A stretch of DNA of 64,000 nucleotides from Trochalopteron elliotii (lineage: Eukaryota; Chordata; Aves; Passeriformes; Leiothrichidae), in assembly GCA_024734555.1 (NCBI GenBank), contig JANPWX010000038.1:624668-688667 (forward strand), in the 5' to 3' direction. This document shows, in pieces, positions 53,189-64,000 of this stretch. Position numbers and translations under genes: made by a program. Each line of letters starts with the position of its first letter. The first letter of the stretch is position 1. A model generated the notes under the pieces. The model ran no database searches, was not told where the DNA came from, and was given only the letters and a program-made list of their open reading frames with translations.

Positions 53189-56100
53189 CTGCAACCATTT
53201 TTTTTTCCTTTCACAATAGTCTTATTCTTTAATTAAAGTTCTTTGCTACTGTTTTTATTTGTTCATATTTTCTCCATCATAAAAATATTTGTCTTAGATT
53301 AGATAGGGTTCCAAAAAAATAACAGTAATGTCAGGTATTTTAAAACTGCAGGATTAAAAAAGTGCAGGATTATATTTAACCAGATTTTTGTGGGGAAAAA
53401 AGAATAACACAACTTAAAATAAAGATGTTGCCCTGCATCTCAAAAGAACACTGGAGCCAAGACTGGTATACTCACAATGCCCTCCCAGATATAGTGAAAA
53501 TATTCTTTTTAATACTAAAGTGTTTAGAAACAGAGTTGGGATAAAACATTTAAGTCTTACCTTTTAACTTTCAAATTTCACTCAGCCATTCAAGTAGTAG
53601 TCGTATTTACAGGTATTAGAGTCAGAAGAGAGAAAAAATACACTAATAGGATGAACCTTTATACCATTCAGAGCCATTACTGAACATTAAATAATATTAC
53701 AAACTAATAAAAGAAATCTGCAAATTATTTCCCATAATTGTTTCGCCTTTAGAAAAAAATTTAACTGTCATATTTTCCAGTAATTGTTCTGTTTAATGAG
53801 AAGATAAAGTGGTAACTTTGTACTCTGAAGTTAGACACATGCAACTTAGAAAGCAATACATTATATAATATGTTTTTTGTTTTTTGGGGTTTTTTTTGTA
53901 GATTATAACACAAACTTCAGGGTTCAGATTCTGTGAACATAGCAAGTTAAATGAAGTTGGAATACTTTCAGTAGAAGAAAGCAGTATTTTGAAGTAAACA
54001 GTCCTACAGACAACTGAAAGAGAACAGGGAACGTTATTATTGTTACAACGATCACAGAAAATAATTATCTTGGTTTCATGAAAATCTTGAGCAAGAATCC
54101 AAAGAAACATTAAAAAAAATTTAAAATTCTGTGGGATGACGTAATAAGCATACATCAGTCAGTTCAGAATGTAATTATCAAAACATTTAAAATAATTAAA
54201 AAACATTCAGTAACAGGGGATTTGATAAAGAGGAGCCTTTTCTTCTAAAAATATTTTCACTGAATTTGTTACTTTATATTTAAAGAAAAACAGTGAAAAT
54301 AGAACATATCCCACTATTTTTAAGCTGTTTTGTCTTGATGCCACATTTAAAACTCTTTAAGAGTTGAACTTGGAAGAAAGAACAATGACATTAATACAAC
54401 TACTTAATTTATAAGAAAAAGCAATCAGCTTACTTTAGGTTAATCTACACTATTTAAAAGTTGTTTTCTTTAATGGGTATCCAGTTAATATCTGCTTCTT
54501 ATCTTTACAAACATGACTTATCCAGCAACAAAAAACAATACCAAAGGCCTAATATCAAAAAAGCACCCTTATTCTAAATAGCACTTAAGTTTAAATTTAG
54601 TTTTATATATATACATGTTTTAAAAAAGACCTGTTACATTTTAAATTAAGGCTGTCCATAATGAGGAAAAGGGGAATAAGCACTGTCCAAAATGTGGATA
54701 AAATTCAGCTGCCTTGTTACAATGCCCTCAGTCAGCAGGTCAATCCCTATATACATCAATCATCAATGAAGCAACGAACTTGAGTTCTGTCATGGTTGTG
54801 ACCTTCTTAACTTCTTCATGAGATGAAATATAAGGTATTATATTTCTGCTGTAAATTGTGTTTATTTTAAATAGAAATGAAAAATGTTCATAAAGATTGC
54901 AGAGATTTGCAAGAAGTTCAACGTTTCCAGAGGAAAAATTAAGTTTTTATTCAGGTGGGATTCTAGTGCAGGTCAGATCTGAGGTTCTCTGACAGAGTTT
55001 TCCGAGGTACAGAACTGAAGCCAGCAGGAAGATAAGGACAGCTTTCAGACTCTCAGCATTTTGTGTTCTTTGTCTCCACCTTCTGCTTGGAAAGAATGTG
55101 AGTTACAGGGAGTTAAGGCATTGTGATTTCTAATTTATTTGGAGAAATCTGGGAAAGAAAGTAAATAACAATGGAGGAGAAACTCAAAAATACAAAAGGC
55201 AACAATAAAATACTGAACATATCATCAGTAGTAATTATTTTATGAAGGCAGGCTAAATAGTTCTGTGACTCGAAGTTGGTGCTTGTTGCTAGCTTAGATT
55301 CAGTAGTCAAAAACTAAAAGCAACAATAAATAGTCACATGAACTGGTTACAGATTGAGATATTTGCTGGGGACAAGAAGAAAAATGGGGTCGAATCACAA
55401 CTTGGGTTTGATTTATCTTGATTTAAACAATAATGGGTAATCATCAAGTCACCCCGTTCTGTTACAAAAAATTGCAATTGTACTTCTCTACAGTGTTGTG
55501 ATGGAAAACAGAAGCAAGGCAAATTCTCTGGCTCTAAGGATAAGACAATGAGGGTAAGTTAAAGGGACTGTCTTGTACTTGTCATGTCAGAATGTCAGCA
55601 GAGTACGCCACTGAAGATACTTAGAAAGTAGGAAGAAATAAAACTTCACTTGAGAAGGAAAAAAAAGAGACAGAAGATACTGCTAAGAGTATCTCATAGG
55701 TGGTGGATTTCTGTGATTAACAGTTTAATTTCCTTCACAATATTTTTTTGATATGTACCACTTTCACAACTTCGTTTGAGGACCAAAATTTTTCAAATAA
55801 CTTTATTTTCCCCAAAGACTTGCTGGAATAATTAGAGGCTTTTTATTGAAAAATAAAATGGATTAAAATTTTTTCACTGTAATATTTAAGTCTTTTAGAA
55901 CTCTGCTGCACCGGCAGAAACCAAATTAATGTTTCATTAAAATTCTGCTCCAAAAAGAACATGAACATATTCCCCATTGAACAAATGAGCATATGTTCTC
56001 ATTTTAATAAAAGCATACCAATTTCTAACAAATAACAAAGATACCTGAAAAACAGCCTGGTTTAAAATTCCATCTGCCATTATTTTCTGTCATGGTCTGT

Positions 56101-57477
56101 AATATTTTATGACCTGTCAAATTGATTTATGAATCATAATTGAAAGGGAAAATCGTAATCCACCAAAACCAAGTAAGTTAATGAAAGAAAAACTGAAAAC
56201 AATGATATTGAAAAGAGAGTATTCAAAGTTTAACATAATGCAATGGAATAACTGTATCTAGAAATATTAAGCACTGCAAACTGACAAGGAAGATGTACAT
56301 TACATAACTTGTAGGAGGTTTTGGTACTACCTAATGCAAAAAGAAATAATTTTTTATAACACCTTAAACCCGAAGATGGAGCTCTTGAACTGTTTATTTA
56401 AAAAGAACTAGGAAAAGTGAAAGCAATACAGTTACCAAAGGAAGATACTGTAGAACTTCTGGATTTACTTTCTTAGTACCTTCAATGGCATTGCATGCTA
56501 CATTGTGAGAAAGTCACTTTAAATGCTCTTTCATGTGCATACACATTTCACTTGCATAGCAGCCATTTCACTCCACAAATTTTTCTGTTCACAGATGAAT
56601 TACAACTCTCAAACACTCCTTTCCTCACATTTGGGACAGTCTTTCAACATTTTTTCCAAACATTTTTTTTTTACTTCTTACTAGAATTCCTTTGGAATTG
56701 AAATGGTACTTGCTGCAGCAGTGTCCAGTATAAATGGTTTTCCCATTCCTTCTCTCTGTTTAAAGAGTGCATGTGACCAGGTTAAAGACACCCATTGCAC
56801 AGAGGAAAAAAATGTATCAAGAAGTTAGTAAGAACCACAGAAAGAGCAGCAGAAAATGAAATACAAGGGAACTGCTTTAACCCCATTTTAAAATCATTAA
56901 ATATATTATTCCATCTCTTCTGTCTGAACCCATCCTTAACTAGCAGTGGGAAAAATCCTTTGTTTCAGTACTTTCTGAGAAAAAATAAATTAATTTCTGA
57001 ATTAACTCCCTAATTAAGTTTTTAATCAGCCAAATACACTAGAAATACATAGAGTCTGATTCCTCATTGGCTCATACTTTTTACAGGCATTATACAAAGT
57101 ATGAACAACAGTTCCTTTTGCAGAGGAACACAAATGAAGAAAAACAGTTTACATCACTATCAGACAAGTAGAAGTTTGGGGCAATTCACCCCCAAGTCCA
57201 GGGTAGTTCAAACCTCCCAGTTTTATATGACCATGCCCTCAAAAGGTACATTTGACATATAAAGTATCTGTTGTTTGAGGATTCCTTGCTCAATTTTAAA
57301 ATCAGACTGAGTTAATTCAACAGCTTTGCTACTAATTTATGACATGGAAACAGGCCAAAAGAGTGAGTTAAATTCAAGTGTAGCATGCTAACATCCTGTT
57401 CAATGCATTTAAAATCTACTTGGGCAGCAGTACAGATACTACTTAAACATGGACAAATTGAATTCTCATATTTCTAG
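53189..57477. other. AT-rich, no supported gene
   Basis: No exon can be supported. A minus-strand segment at about 54950-55090 has a hydrophobic run followed by AATAAA and may be a terminal fragment of an old element. The 120-codon minus frame at 53793-54155 lacks motifs. Confidence 0.45.
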
Positions 57478-57596
57478 GAGCTCTGAATATTGCAGAAGAG
57501 TCTCAATTCAAGATGAGAAATAGTAGGTGGATTGTTCCCACACAGGAAAACAAACCTTCCTGCACCACCCTGAGGAGGAAGTTACAACAGCCTCAG
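57478..57596 (+). CDS. Candidate internal exon, unknown gene (possibly SPATA48-like)
   Basis: A segment bounded by an acceptor (CATATTTCTAG) and a strong donor (CCTCAG/GTAAAG) contains one uninterrupted frame. It starts with two bases of a split codon and encodes 39 residues, including NIAEESQFKMRNSRW, IVPTQENKPSCTT and the end KLQQPQ. The other two frames are closed by stops. Composition is protein-like and hydrophilic. I do not recognise the protein. By vertebrate synteny the gene beyond ZPBP is SPATA48, a poorly characterised testis gene, and this could belong to it. However, the exon ends in phase 0 and does not join directly to the candidate at 61471, so an exon would be missing between them, and the CpG island lies downstream of this segment. 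Confidence 0.35.
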
Positions 57597-59384
57597 GTAA
57601 AGAGGGGTCTCTTCCCACTTCTTGTCCACAGGAGGAACCAGGATATATTAGACCAATTTAACATTATTCCTATGTCCATTGAGTTGAAAGGAAACGCCAT
57701 TCACACTCATAAGTTTCACATCAAGTACATCCTACTATTTCATAAAATATGTTTTTTCTGAATCTTTCAGCCTTAAAATCAGTATTTGAGTTGCCAAACC
57801 AAGTATCTTCACAATAATTTAGCAGAAAATTAAATTTAGTCTGAATCTTGCATTGGCAGGAAACAGTTTAGAATGAGCTTTAAATAATTAAACAGTCAAT
57901 TTATTAATTAATAAAGTGCTGTATTATAATAATGTTCAATTGGCATTGTTTCAATTGATTTATTTACAAATGAAAATTTTATAAAGTGATAGGAAAATAA
58001 GTCATGGTAACTGCTAAAAGTTTTTTCAAAGTAATTATATTTTGAGATAGTTTTTATAAAGAGATTTCTGTACCAAAAGATTATATAAATAGCAATGCTA
58101 CTTGCTTAAATTATTTTCCTCAGTCATGCTAATAGTCAAGTGGTTTTCTAAATCCAATCCAAATGACAGCTGGCATTTCTAAACTGCCTATTCATGCTAA
58201 GTCCTGTACAGAAATATTACCATTTCTATTTCTTGTTGTTTTAAAGTCATACAGGAGAAATAATTTCAGTTTCTAATCTGTCTCATCTAGATTGTAACCC
58301 TTTAGACAAAAAGCCTGCAAGACATAAACTATATTATGGTTTGCAAGTAGATGTTTATATTTTCTTTCTGACAACTACACCACTCATTTCCTAGGTTCAA
58401 AAATAAACTTCTTTATCATATAGCATGCTAAAGTTAAAAATGCAGTATCTTTTCAGTAAGAAGGAAACTTCCTTCAGGTGGCTCAGGAAACTCAAATGTA
58501 ATTAAGACACTTCAAGAAACATGTTCCACATGGTCCTCAAAAAATTTACTTAATCAGTTATATGAAATATAGTGCTGAAAGTGTCAACATTAGTAAGTAA
58601 AATAAAAAACAAAAAAACACCAAAAAGATCCCCCACCAAACTAATAAACAGACAAACAAAACCAAAATGAACATACACACACACCCCACCAAAAACCCAA
58701 ATACACAAACCAAAATTAAAGTCTCATGTTCTTTACATCAGTCTGAAACTCAGATTGTGCTAATAACACTCCAGTGGAATAAAATGGAAGTGTCTTTTTT
58801 GGAGCAGACATTGTCTACTATGCCTACTCAAACCAAAGACAGAAGAAATATTCTGATGTTTTAGTGACTATGTACTAAAACACTGCATATGTCAGAATAT
58901 ATACAAAATACCTTTTTTGTCAGAGAGTAAAACTTTGAATTTCATCTTTGATCACAACCAGACCACAGAATAAGAAGATCAGCATGTATGTACACTAAAT
59001 AAATAACCTAGTTTAATACTACCAGCAAGCTGAAGCAATTTACCTTGTTCAAATTTCAAAACCTCACTAGGAAGCAAAGACTATTACTCCCACAATGGCA
59101 TGCAACTTCTTTGGCACATGGGAAGGTGAAACACCAGCACCCTCTGCTCATTTTTGTGGTGGAAAAAAAAATCAGATTAGATAATCCTTTAGCTTTCCTT
59201 CATCCATCTGCAAATTGATACATGGAAAGGAAGCTCAGTCCCACAGGGTGAGTGTAGATGGGTTGAACACTGGCAGGTGTAAAACAAAACCCACAGGGGA
59301 AGGAAAGCTCCTGTATTATGGAACAGCATATCCCAGACAGCAGCACAAACTTAAACCCAGCAGGCTGCAAAGAGGGTGCTCCCA

Positions 59385-59500
59385 AGTAACCAGCGACAGG
59401 ACAGAGGAAATGGCCTCAGGCTGCACCAGGGGAGGTTTGGATTGGATGATCGGGAAAATTTCTCCACTGAAAGAGCTGTCAGGCATTAGAACAGGTTGCG
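59385..59500 (+). mobile_element. CR1 fragment next to CpG island
   Basis: AAGTAACCAGCGACAGGACA, AATGGCCTCAGGCTGCACCA and TCAGGCATTAGAACAGGTTG are CR1 3' UTR sequence, abutting the GC-rich island. Confidence 0.8.
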
Positions 59501-59875
59501 TGGGTTTCCTGCAGGAGGGCGGGCAGGAGGTGGAGGAGGAGGGCAGGGAGGTGACCCCGGGCCCCTCATGCTCCTCAGGGCACACGGCCCTGCCCTGCCC
59601 CCAGAGAGCCTCCCGGGCGGAGGCGGCCCTGGGGCTTTCCCGGCCGCAGCGCCCGGCTCTGCGCTTGCACCTCCGGCGAAGGCAGGGAAGGGAGGGGAGG
59701 GGAGCAGAGGCTTTCACATCCTCAAACCCCGGGGAAACATCTGCTGCTGCCGCCGCCGCGGTGCCATCCGAAATCGTCCCGCCGCTGGGTTTAGCTAATC
59801 CCAACACATCCCTGCTCCAGAGGCGGCTTCTCTGAGGCAGCCAGGCTTGAGGCAGCGCGGACTACGCCCGGCCAG
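59498..59875. promoter_or_regulatory. CpG island, probable promoter
   Basis: This is the only GC-rich, CpG-dense stretch in the window: dozens of CpGs in under 400 bases, GGGCGGG and GGAGGCGG boxes of Sp1 type, and a GCCGCCGCCGCGG run near 59750. It sits between the ZPBP fragments (minus) and the exon candidates at 61.5 and 63.2 kb (plus). That suits the start of the plus-strand gene, or an old bidirectional start shared with ZPBP. A 206-codon plus frame and a 163-codon minus frame across it also run into a CR1 fragment and are not taken as genes. Confidence 0.55.
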
Positions 59876-61470
59876 AGGCTCCCTGCAGCTCCTCCTTAAA
59901 AAAATAGGAACCAAGGAAGTCCTGGCTGCAGAGCCAAAGAACTAAAGTGCTAAAGCAGAGACTGTCGTGGGCATCCATCGCTCTGCTGCTCCGTCTTCAT
60001 TGCACTGCCACAAAAAGACAATTAAAGTGTCTGGAATCCGAGGGCATTTGCATGCTCCTATGGCATTCTTGTATTTAGAATCTGTGCTGCAGTAGAGAAG
60101 GGGTTTTCTGAAGGATGGCGGGAAGGAGAAGAGGGATGAGACACGAGGAATTCTCTGGGGAGCAAATAAAGTCTGACAGAAAAATTACATTTTATTGGAA
60201 GATTTGGTATATTGCTACTTTTCCAGAAAATCAAAGCAGTTGTTTATGTCAAAGAATCAAGAATGATCCACAGGAATCCTGAAGCAAAGTAAAAGGCAGA
60301 CGTAGCAGAGAGGACTAGCCTGGACACAAAACCAATCCATCCATGTGCTTCTTTAGGCATGGATCACTTCAGAATGTTGACAGTAGAAATAATTCAGCCT
60401 TCCTTGGCAAATTCATTTACCAGGATAAACAGGATAGAATCCCTGTCGATAAAAGTCAAGACAGTCTAAATTGCATTTCATTCTACAAGATGAATGCAAC
60501 AAAACAGGAGTCATCCTTGTGATGTCTTCCATCCTGTGCCTTACCTGAGTCCCATGTCTTTACCTCTTTACATCTCCTGTCATCTCTTTCTAAAGCTTTT
60601 CAGGAGGAGGTAGGAAGGTAGGGAGGAAAAAGTCAATCTTCATCACTGAATGTAATTTCTAGTGTAAAAAATTATATTTGATATGGAAATTTCTGAGAGT
60701 CAGTAAATAAAGACATCAGTATGGCATTTTAAAGGCTGTTTACTGGTAGAAGTCAAATTTCAGAAGTTTTTTTTTACTCAGGTAAATGTAGAGTTATGAT
60801 AGAAAGAGGACATAGGATGTATCAGACAGAGTTTTCAGTGTGTTGGCTTAGCCTTACAGTGCCCACACTGCATATAAAACATTCTCAGTTCTCCCTACAA
60901 TTTGTTATGTGTGTCCCCTTGAAGGACTTCGTTACAGTAGGCATGAACTAAGTTTCCCACCAGGATAAATTTCATTAAGAGGTGTGTTCCATCATTACCA
61001 AGCAACAGAAAAAAATCTGAGCATGCAATGTCCCTGTTCTTTCTGCACCGTACTTGATAAATCTCCTTTCAGGAAAGAATTCAGTAGTTAAACACTGCTA
61101 TGCTCTTCTATGCACTTTTTTTCTTATTTTCTGGAGAATGACCTCTACTTTTGCTGTGATTTATTGGCTGGGACTTCAGAATCTTGGAGAAACAGGAGCA
61201 AGTTGCATCTTTTAAGTTTATTGCCACACAAGGACAATAGAAGAGAATGACTGTTTTCTGATGGACCTGAAAGGCAGGCAAGTGCCTTGAAAAGTCTTCA
61301 ACTGCCTTGTCAGTTGAACCAATTTACAGGATGATCACCAAAGGTATCCAAGTCTGTTGAAGAAGATGTGTATGCCTATTATGAGGGGTCTTGAAAGCAA
61401 TCAAGGTTTTGCCAGCTTTGAAGAGAAAACAGTAATTATTTCCTTAAATTTTATTTATTCACTCTTCCAG

Positions 61471-61642
61471 TAGGGTCAAATGACCCTTCATTTCCACACC
61501 AGGATGTTGTGCCTTTAATGGATCCGTGCTCAGGTTTTGTGAGTCCAGCAGCAGGTGCTGAACAGCAGCCCAGTATTGGAAGAGCTCTTGAATCCCCGGC
61601 AGACTACAGCGATAGGAAACCTCACCAGTGTCCCCATCACAG
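61471..61642 (+). CDS. Candidate internal exon, SPATA48-like by synteny
   Basis: A textbook acceptor (TTTATTTATTCACTCTTCCAG) and donor (CATCACAG/GTGAGA) flank 172 bases with one open frame: two bases of a split codon, 56 full codons and two bases left over. Residues include SNDPSFPHQDVVPLMDPCSGF, then AAGAEQQPSIGRALE and SPADYSDRKPHQCP. The frame meets TGA right after the donor, as expected for a real exon end. A 68-codon frame on the opposite strand (61459-61665) is taken as a shadow. The leftover AG pairs with the single leading G of the exon at 63219 to give an Arg codon. Identity as SPATA48 is inferred only from position next to ZPBP. Confidence 0.5.
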
Positions 61643-63218
61643 GTGAGAGAGCCCAGCCTGACCACAGGAGACCTCCTGGAGGAATCCAGCCAGGACAGAA
61701 GGTGGAAGTTCAGGATGTGATTCAGAGGTAAACTAAATTTTTTTAATCATCAAAGAAACTGGTGGTGCTTAATAAATAAATAAAATGAGTTTCCGAACTC
61801 TATTCCCCAGGGTCCTAAAGGAATAATCTTAAAAAATACATTTGTCCTGGGTATTTGAAGTGAATATAACAACTGCAGTAGAGTGTTTGTATGATTTATT
61901 GTTCCTGCTGTAGCAAAGAGGTACCAGTCAGCAAATTCTAATGAGAATTCTAATGCTAAAAAAACCCAAAACAACTTTGAAGGTAATTAATGGGTTTTTT
62001 TTAAATCTGTTTATGTAAAATGTGAAGTTATTTACCATAGTTCTACTGAACACCTACTTTAATGCAAACCAAGAAACCTAACTCACTCCAAAGTCAGGAA
62101 ATCCCCTGGATATTTCTGTGTGTTTTAGTATTTCCTGACAAGTTGCAGTGCAACACATTTAGAGACCTGTTCCAGTGTCTAGTTGATCAGACAACAGAAG
62201 TTCTTGAAGACTGCCATCACATACTGGTCAAAGTACTACATTACCCTCTTCTTTTATATCAGTGTCTTACACATAAATTGTACGTCTGATAATTTTGTAG
62301 TGATTGTAGCACCAAAATAGGAATCCATTCCTTATAACATAATGTAAAACCGGCTTGATGCTTTCAGAATTTTCTGATAAAAATTGTGGAAAGCAGAAAT
62401 ACCTGCCCAGGGCTTATAAGGATCCACATAATTAACAATAAGCAATATGTTTGAAGTTAATTTCAGTGACTTTCATAGAGAAAGGCTCATTACAGCTAGA
62501 ACAAAACTTTATGGTATCGCACACTACATGCTCATAGATGAGGGGAGGCATTTCTTAGATCATGATGGAGAAATGTAAATAAACTGCTAGTTCCATTTTG
62601 CTATGAAGTAGTGCAGTTGCTGCACAATTAGCAATACTTTATACACGTTACTCTCTCTAAAAGGTCTCTAAGTGCCATAAATTCTGGCAGTGGTTTTGGT
62701 TCCCGGTTTCTGTCTTCAAACTTTGAATTTTAAATCACTTCTTGCTTAGTGCAGCCATATAAAAGAACTGTAAGGAACCCAAGAAACCACAAGGGATAAA
62801 AAATAAACTACATAATTTTCCTTTTTTTTCTTGCCCATACCATGTAATTTTCACTCCTATTTCTCATTTACTGTTTTCTTCATTTGCATATGAAAATTAG
62901 ACCTGAGACATCAGTCAGAAACGTTCAGATGTGTTTTTTCTGCAAGGCTCTGGAAAAGTGAAGGAGAAAGAAGATTTGAGATAAGCAATTTTATCTGCCC
63001 ATTAATTTTTGCAATGCAAAGAAAAGCAGGCAAAGAGAGACATACTCTGAGAGAGACATACATAGAGACAGACCTGAAATGAACACCAACAACATCTGAA
63101 ACTGAATGCCATCAAGTCAGTAATCTGGATTACTCTCAAGAAAGTGCCCTGAGATGGACAGTAGTTTCAGGAAGCAGATAGAAACTGTCTGGTGGCTTTC
63201 TGATGTTATTTTGTTCAG

Positions 63219-63338
63219 GAAAGTTCACTATTATACTAAAATGCTGACCCTGCTGAAGTTGTCAGGAAAAGTCAAACTGAACTCAAGGACAAACCTTGAA
63301 ACAGATATAGTGCAGCATAAATTTCTTAAGGAAGTGGT
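63219..63338 (+). CDS. Candidate internal exon, SPATA48-like by synteny
   Basis: The acceptor TGTTATTTTGTTCAG is followed by a single leading base and 39 open codons, then GT and a consensus donor GTAAGT at 63339-63344. An alternative donor lies two bases earlier. Residues include KVHYYTKMLTLLKLSGK and NSRTNLETDIVQHKFLKEV, a basic and helical-looking stretch. The other two frames have stops. The phase fits the exon at 61471-61642 exactly (2 bases + 1 base), which supports a single transcript with a 1.6 kb intron. No domain is recognised. Confidence 0.5.
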
Positions 63339-63503
63339 GTAAGTGTTCTTCCAAACCTTTTTTTGCATTTACAAGTTTTCCTGTGATGCTGAAGTATTAG
63401 TTACAAATGTGTAAATATTGATATAAAAAAGTAGATGAGTTTTTAGGTACTATTTTTAATGAGACTGCATAAACAAATTCCAGATTTTAGCTGTATGATT
63501 CAG

Positions 63504-63533
63504 AGCCCAACTACCAGCCCCCAGGCATGTGAT
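63504..63533 (+). CDS. Candidate 30-base mini-exon
   Basis: The acceptor TGTATGATTCAG and consensus donor GTAAGTT bracket 30 bases. If the previous exon ends at 63336 (phase 0), the insert reads SPTTSPQACD; if it ends at 63338, it reads AQLPAPRHV. Either is possible. The intron before it would be only about 165 bases. Kept because both splice signals are strong and the strand agrees with the preceding candidates. Confidence 0.25.
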
Positions 63534-64000
63534 GTAAGTTGCTAACCTTTCTAGACACCAGTCCCAAGGCATTCCACAGCAAAGTCATTTGGGGAAGTTG
63601 TGCTGAAAGAGAGATCAGTCAGGCATTTTGCAAGTAAATTCTACAGTCACTTTCTCCACTGTGTTTGGGATGTAAAAAAAAAGAGACAGAAGCAGCCTTT
63701 GAGACAGATGAGCTGTGCTATATAAAACATCTGCAATAGAGGAGCTTCTCTATTGTGAGAAGATGTAGCACTATGGCTTTGGCAGCCCACAGCTTTGAAC
63801 TTCTCTAGCAGTCTTTTGCATCTGCTGAGCAAAGCAAACTCTGTGACGCTCTGCAATAGCAAAGCAGATGTGAGAAGCTGATGATGAAGGTCATTCTAAG
63901 ACTGAAGAATCAGAGAAAGGATGACAGATGAGGAGCTATTCTCCACATATTCTCAGTCCATATAGGGGAGGTGCTCTGTGCTACAAGACCAGGCCTTGAA

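Noticed and set aside
53580..53640. Strong GTAAGACT donor on the minus strand near 53561
   Set aside because: All three frames upstream of it contain stops within about 40 bases, so no coding exon is supported.
54760..54850. Minus-strand HEEVKK...LKF stretch resembling ZPBP EEIVKRLQLKY
   Set aside because: It lies upstream of the FQWY-like candidate in minus sense, which is the wrong order, and the match is short with no good splice sites.
59215..59835. 206-codon plus-strand frame
   Set aside because: It runs from a CR1 fragment into the CpG island, where GC-rich sequence has few stops; the minus strand is equally open (163 codons). No protein-like motif.
61459..61665. 68-codon minus-strand frame followed by AATAAA
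   Set aside because: It mirrors the plus-strand segment with far better splice sites; the apparent AATAAA is the complement of the acceptor's pyrimidine tract.

Overview
This window is vertebrate nuclear DNA, almost certainly from a bird and probably a songbird. It is AT-rich and very gene-poor. It carries 3' ends of avian CR1 LINEs ending in the typical (ATTCTGTG)n tail, and several LTRs of the avian family that begins TGT(C/-)ATGGTTT-ACCCCAGCC. Nearly all open frames in it are fortuitous.

Layout. (1) Positions 1-25830 are best read as the large last intron of VWC2 (brorin) on the + strand. They hold CR1 and LTR pieces, an inverted pair of one unclassified LTR (21040-22641), and an unexplained hydrophobic minus-strand frame near 20.7-20.96 kb. 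(2) Positions 25831-25982 are the terminal coding exon of VWC2, with a short 3' UTR and poly(A) signals ending near 26.3 kb. (3) Positions 26.3-38.6 kb are intergenic, with two solo LTRs, one CR1 piece and simple repeats. (4) Positions 38.7-53.2 kb hold minus-strand fragments of ZPBP (zona pellucida binding protein), lying tail-to-tail with VWC2 as in mammals. The two clear fragments (38675-38929 and 43048-43277) align well with the mammalian protein but carry in-frame stops, a frameshift and lost cysteines, so ZPBP looks like a decayed unitary pseudogene here. Two further fragments are tentative. (5) Positions 57.5-63.5 kb hold + strand exon-like segments with good splice sites. Two of them have matching phase, and synteny suggests the neighbour of ZPBP (SPATA48-like). 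The only CpG island of the window lies at about 59.5-59.9 kb.

VWC2 encodes a secreted BMP-antagonist-like protein of the nervous system. ZPBP is a sperm acrosomal protein, and its loss is the main biological point of the window. Gene identities rest on remembered protein motifs and synteny; no database search was run.
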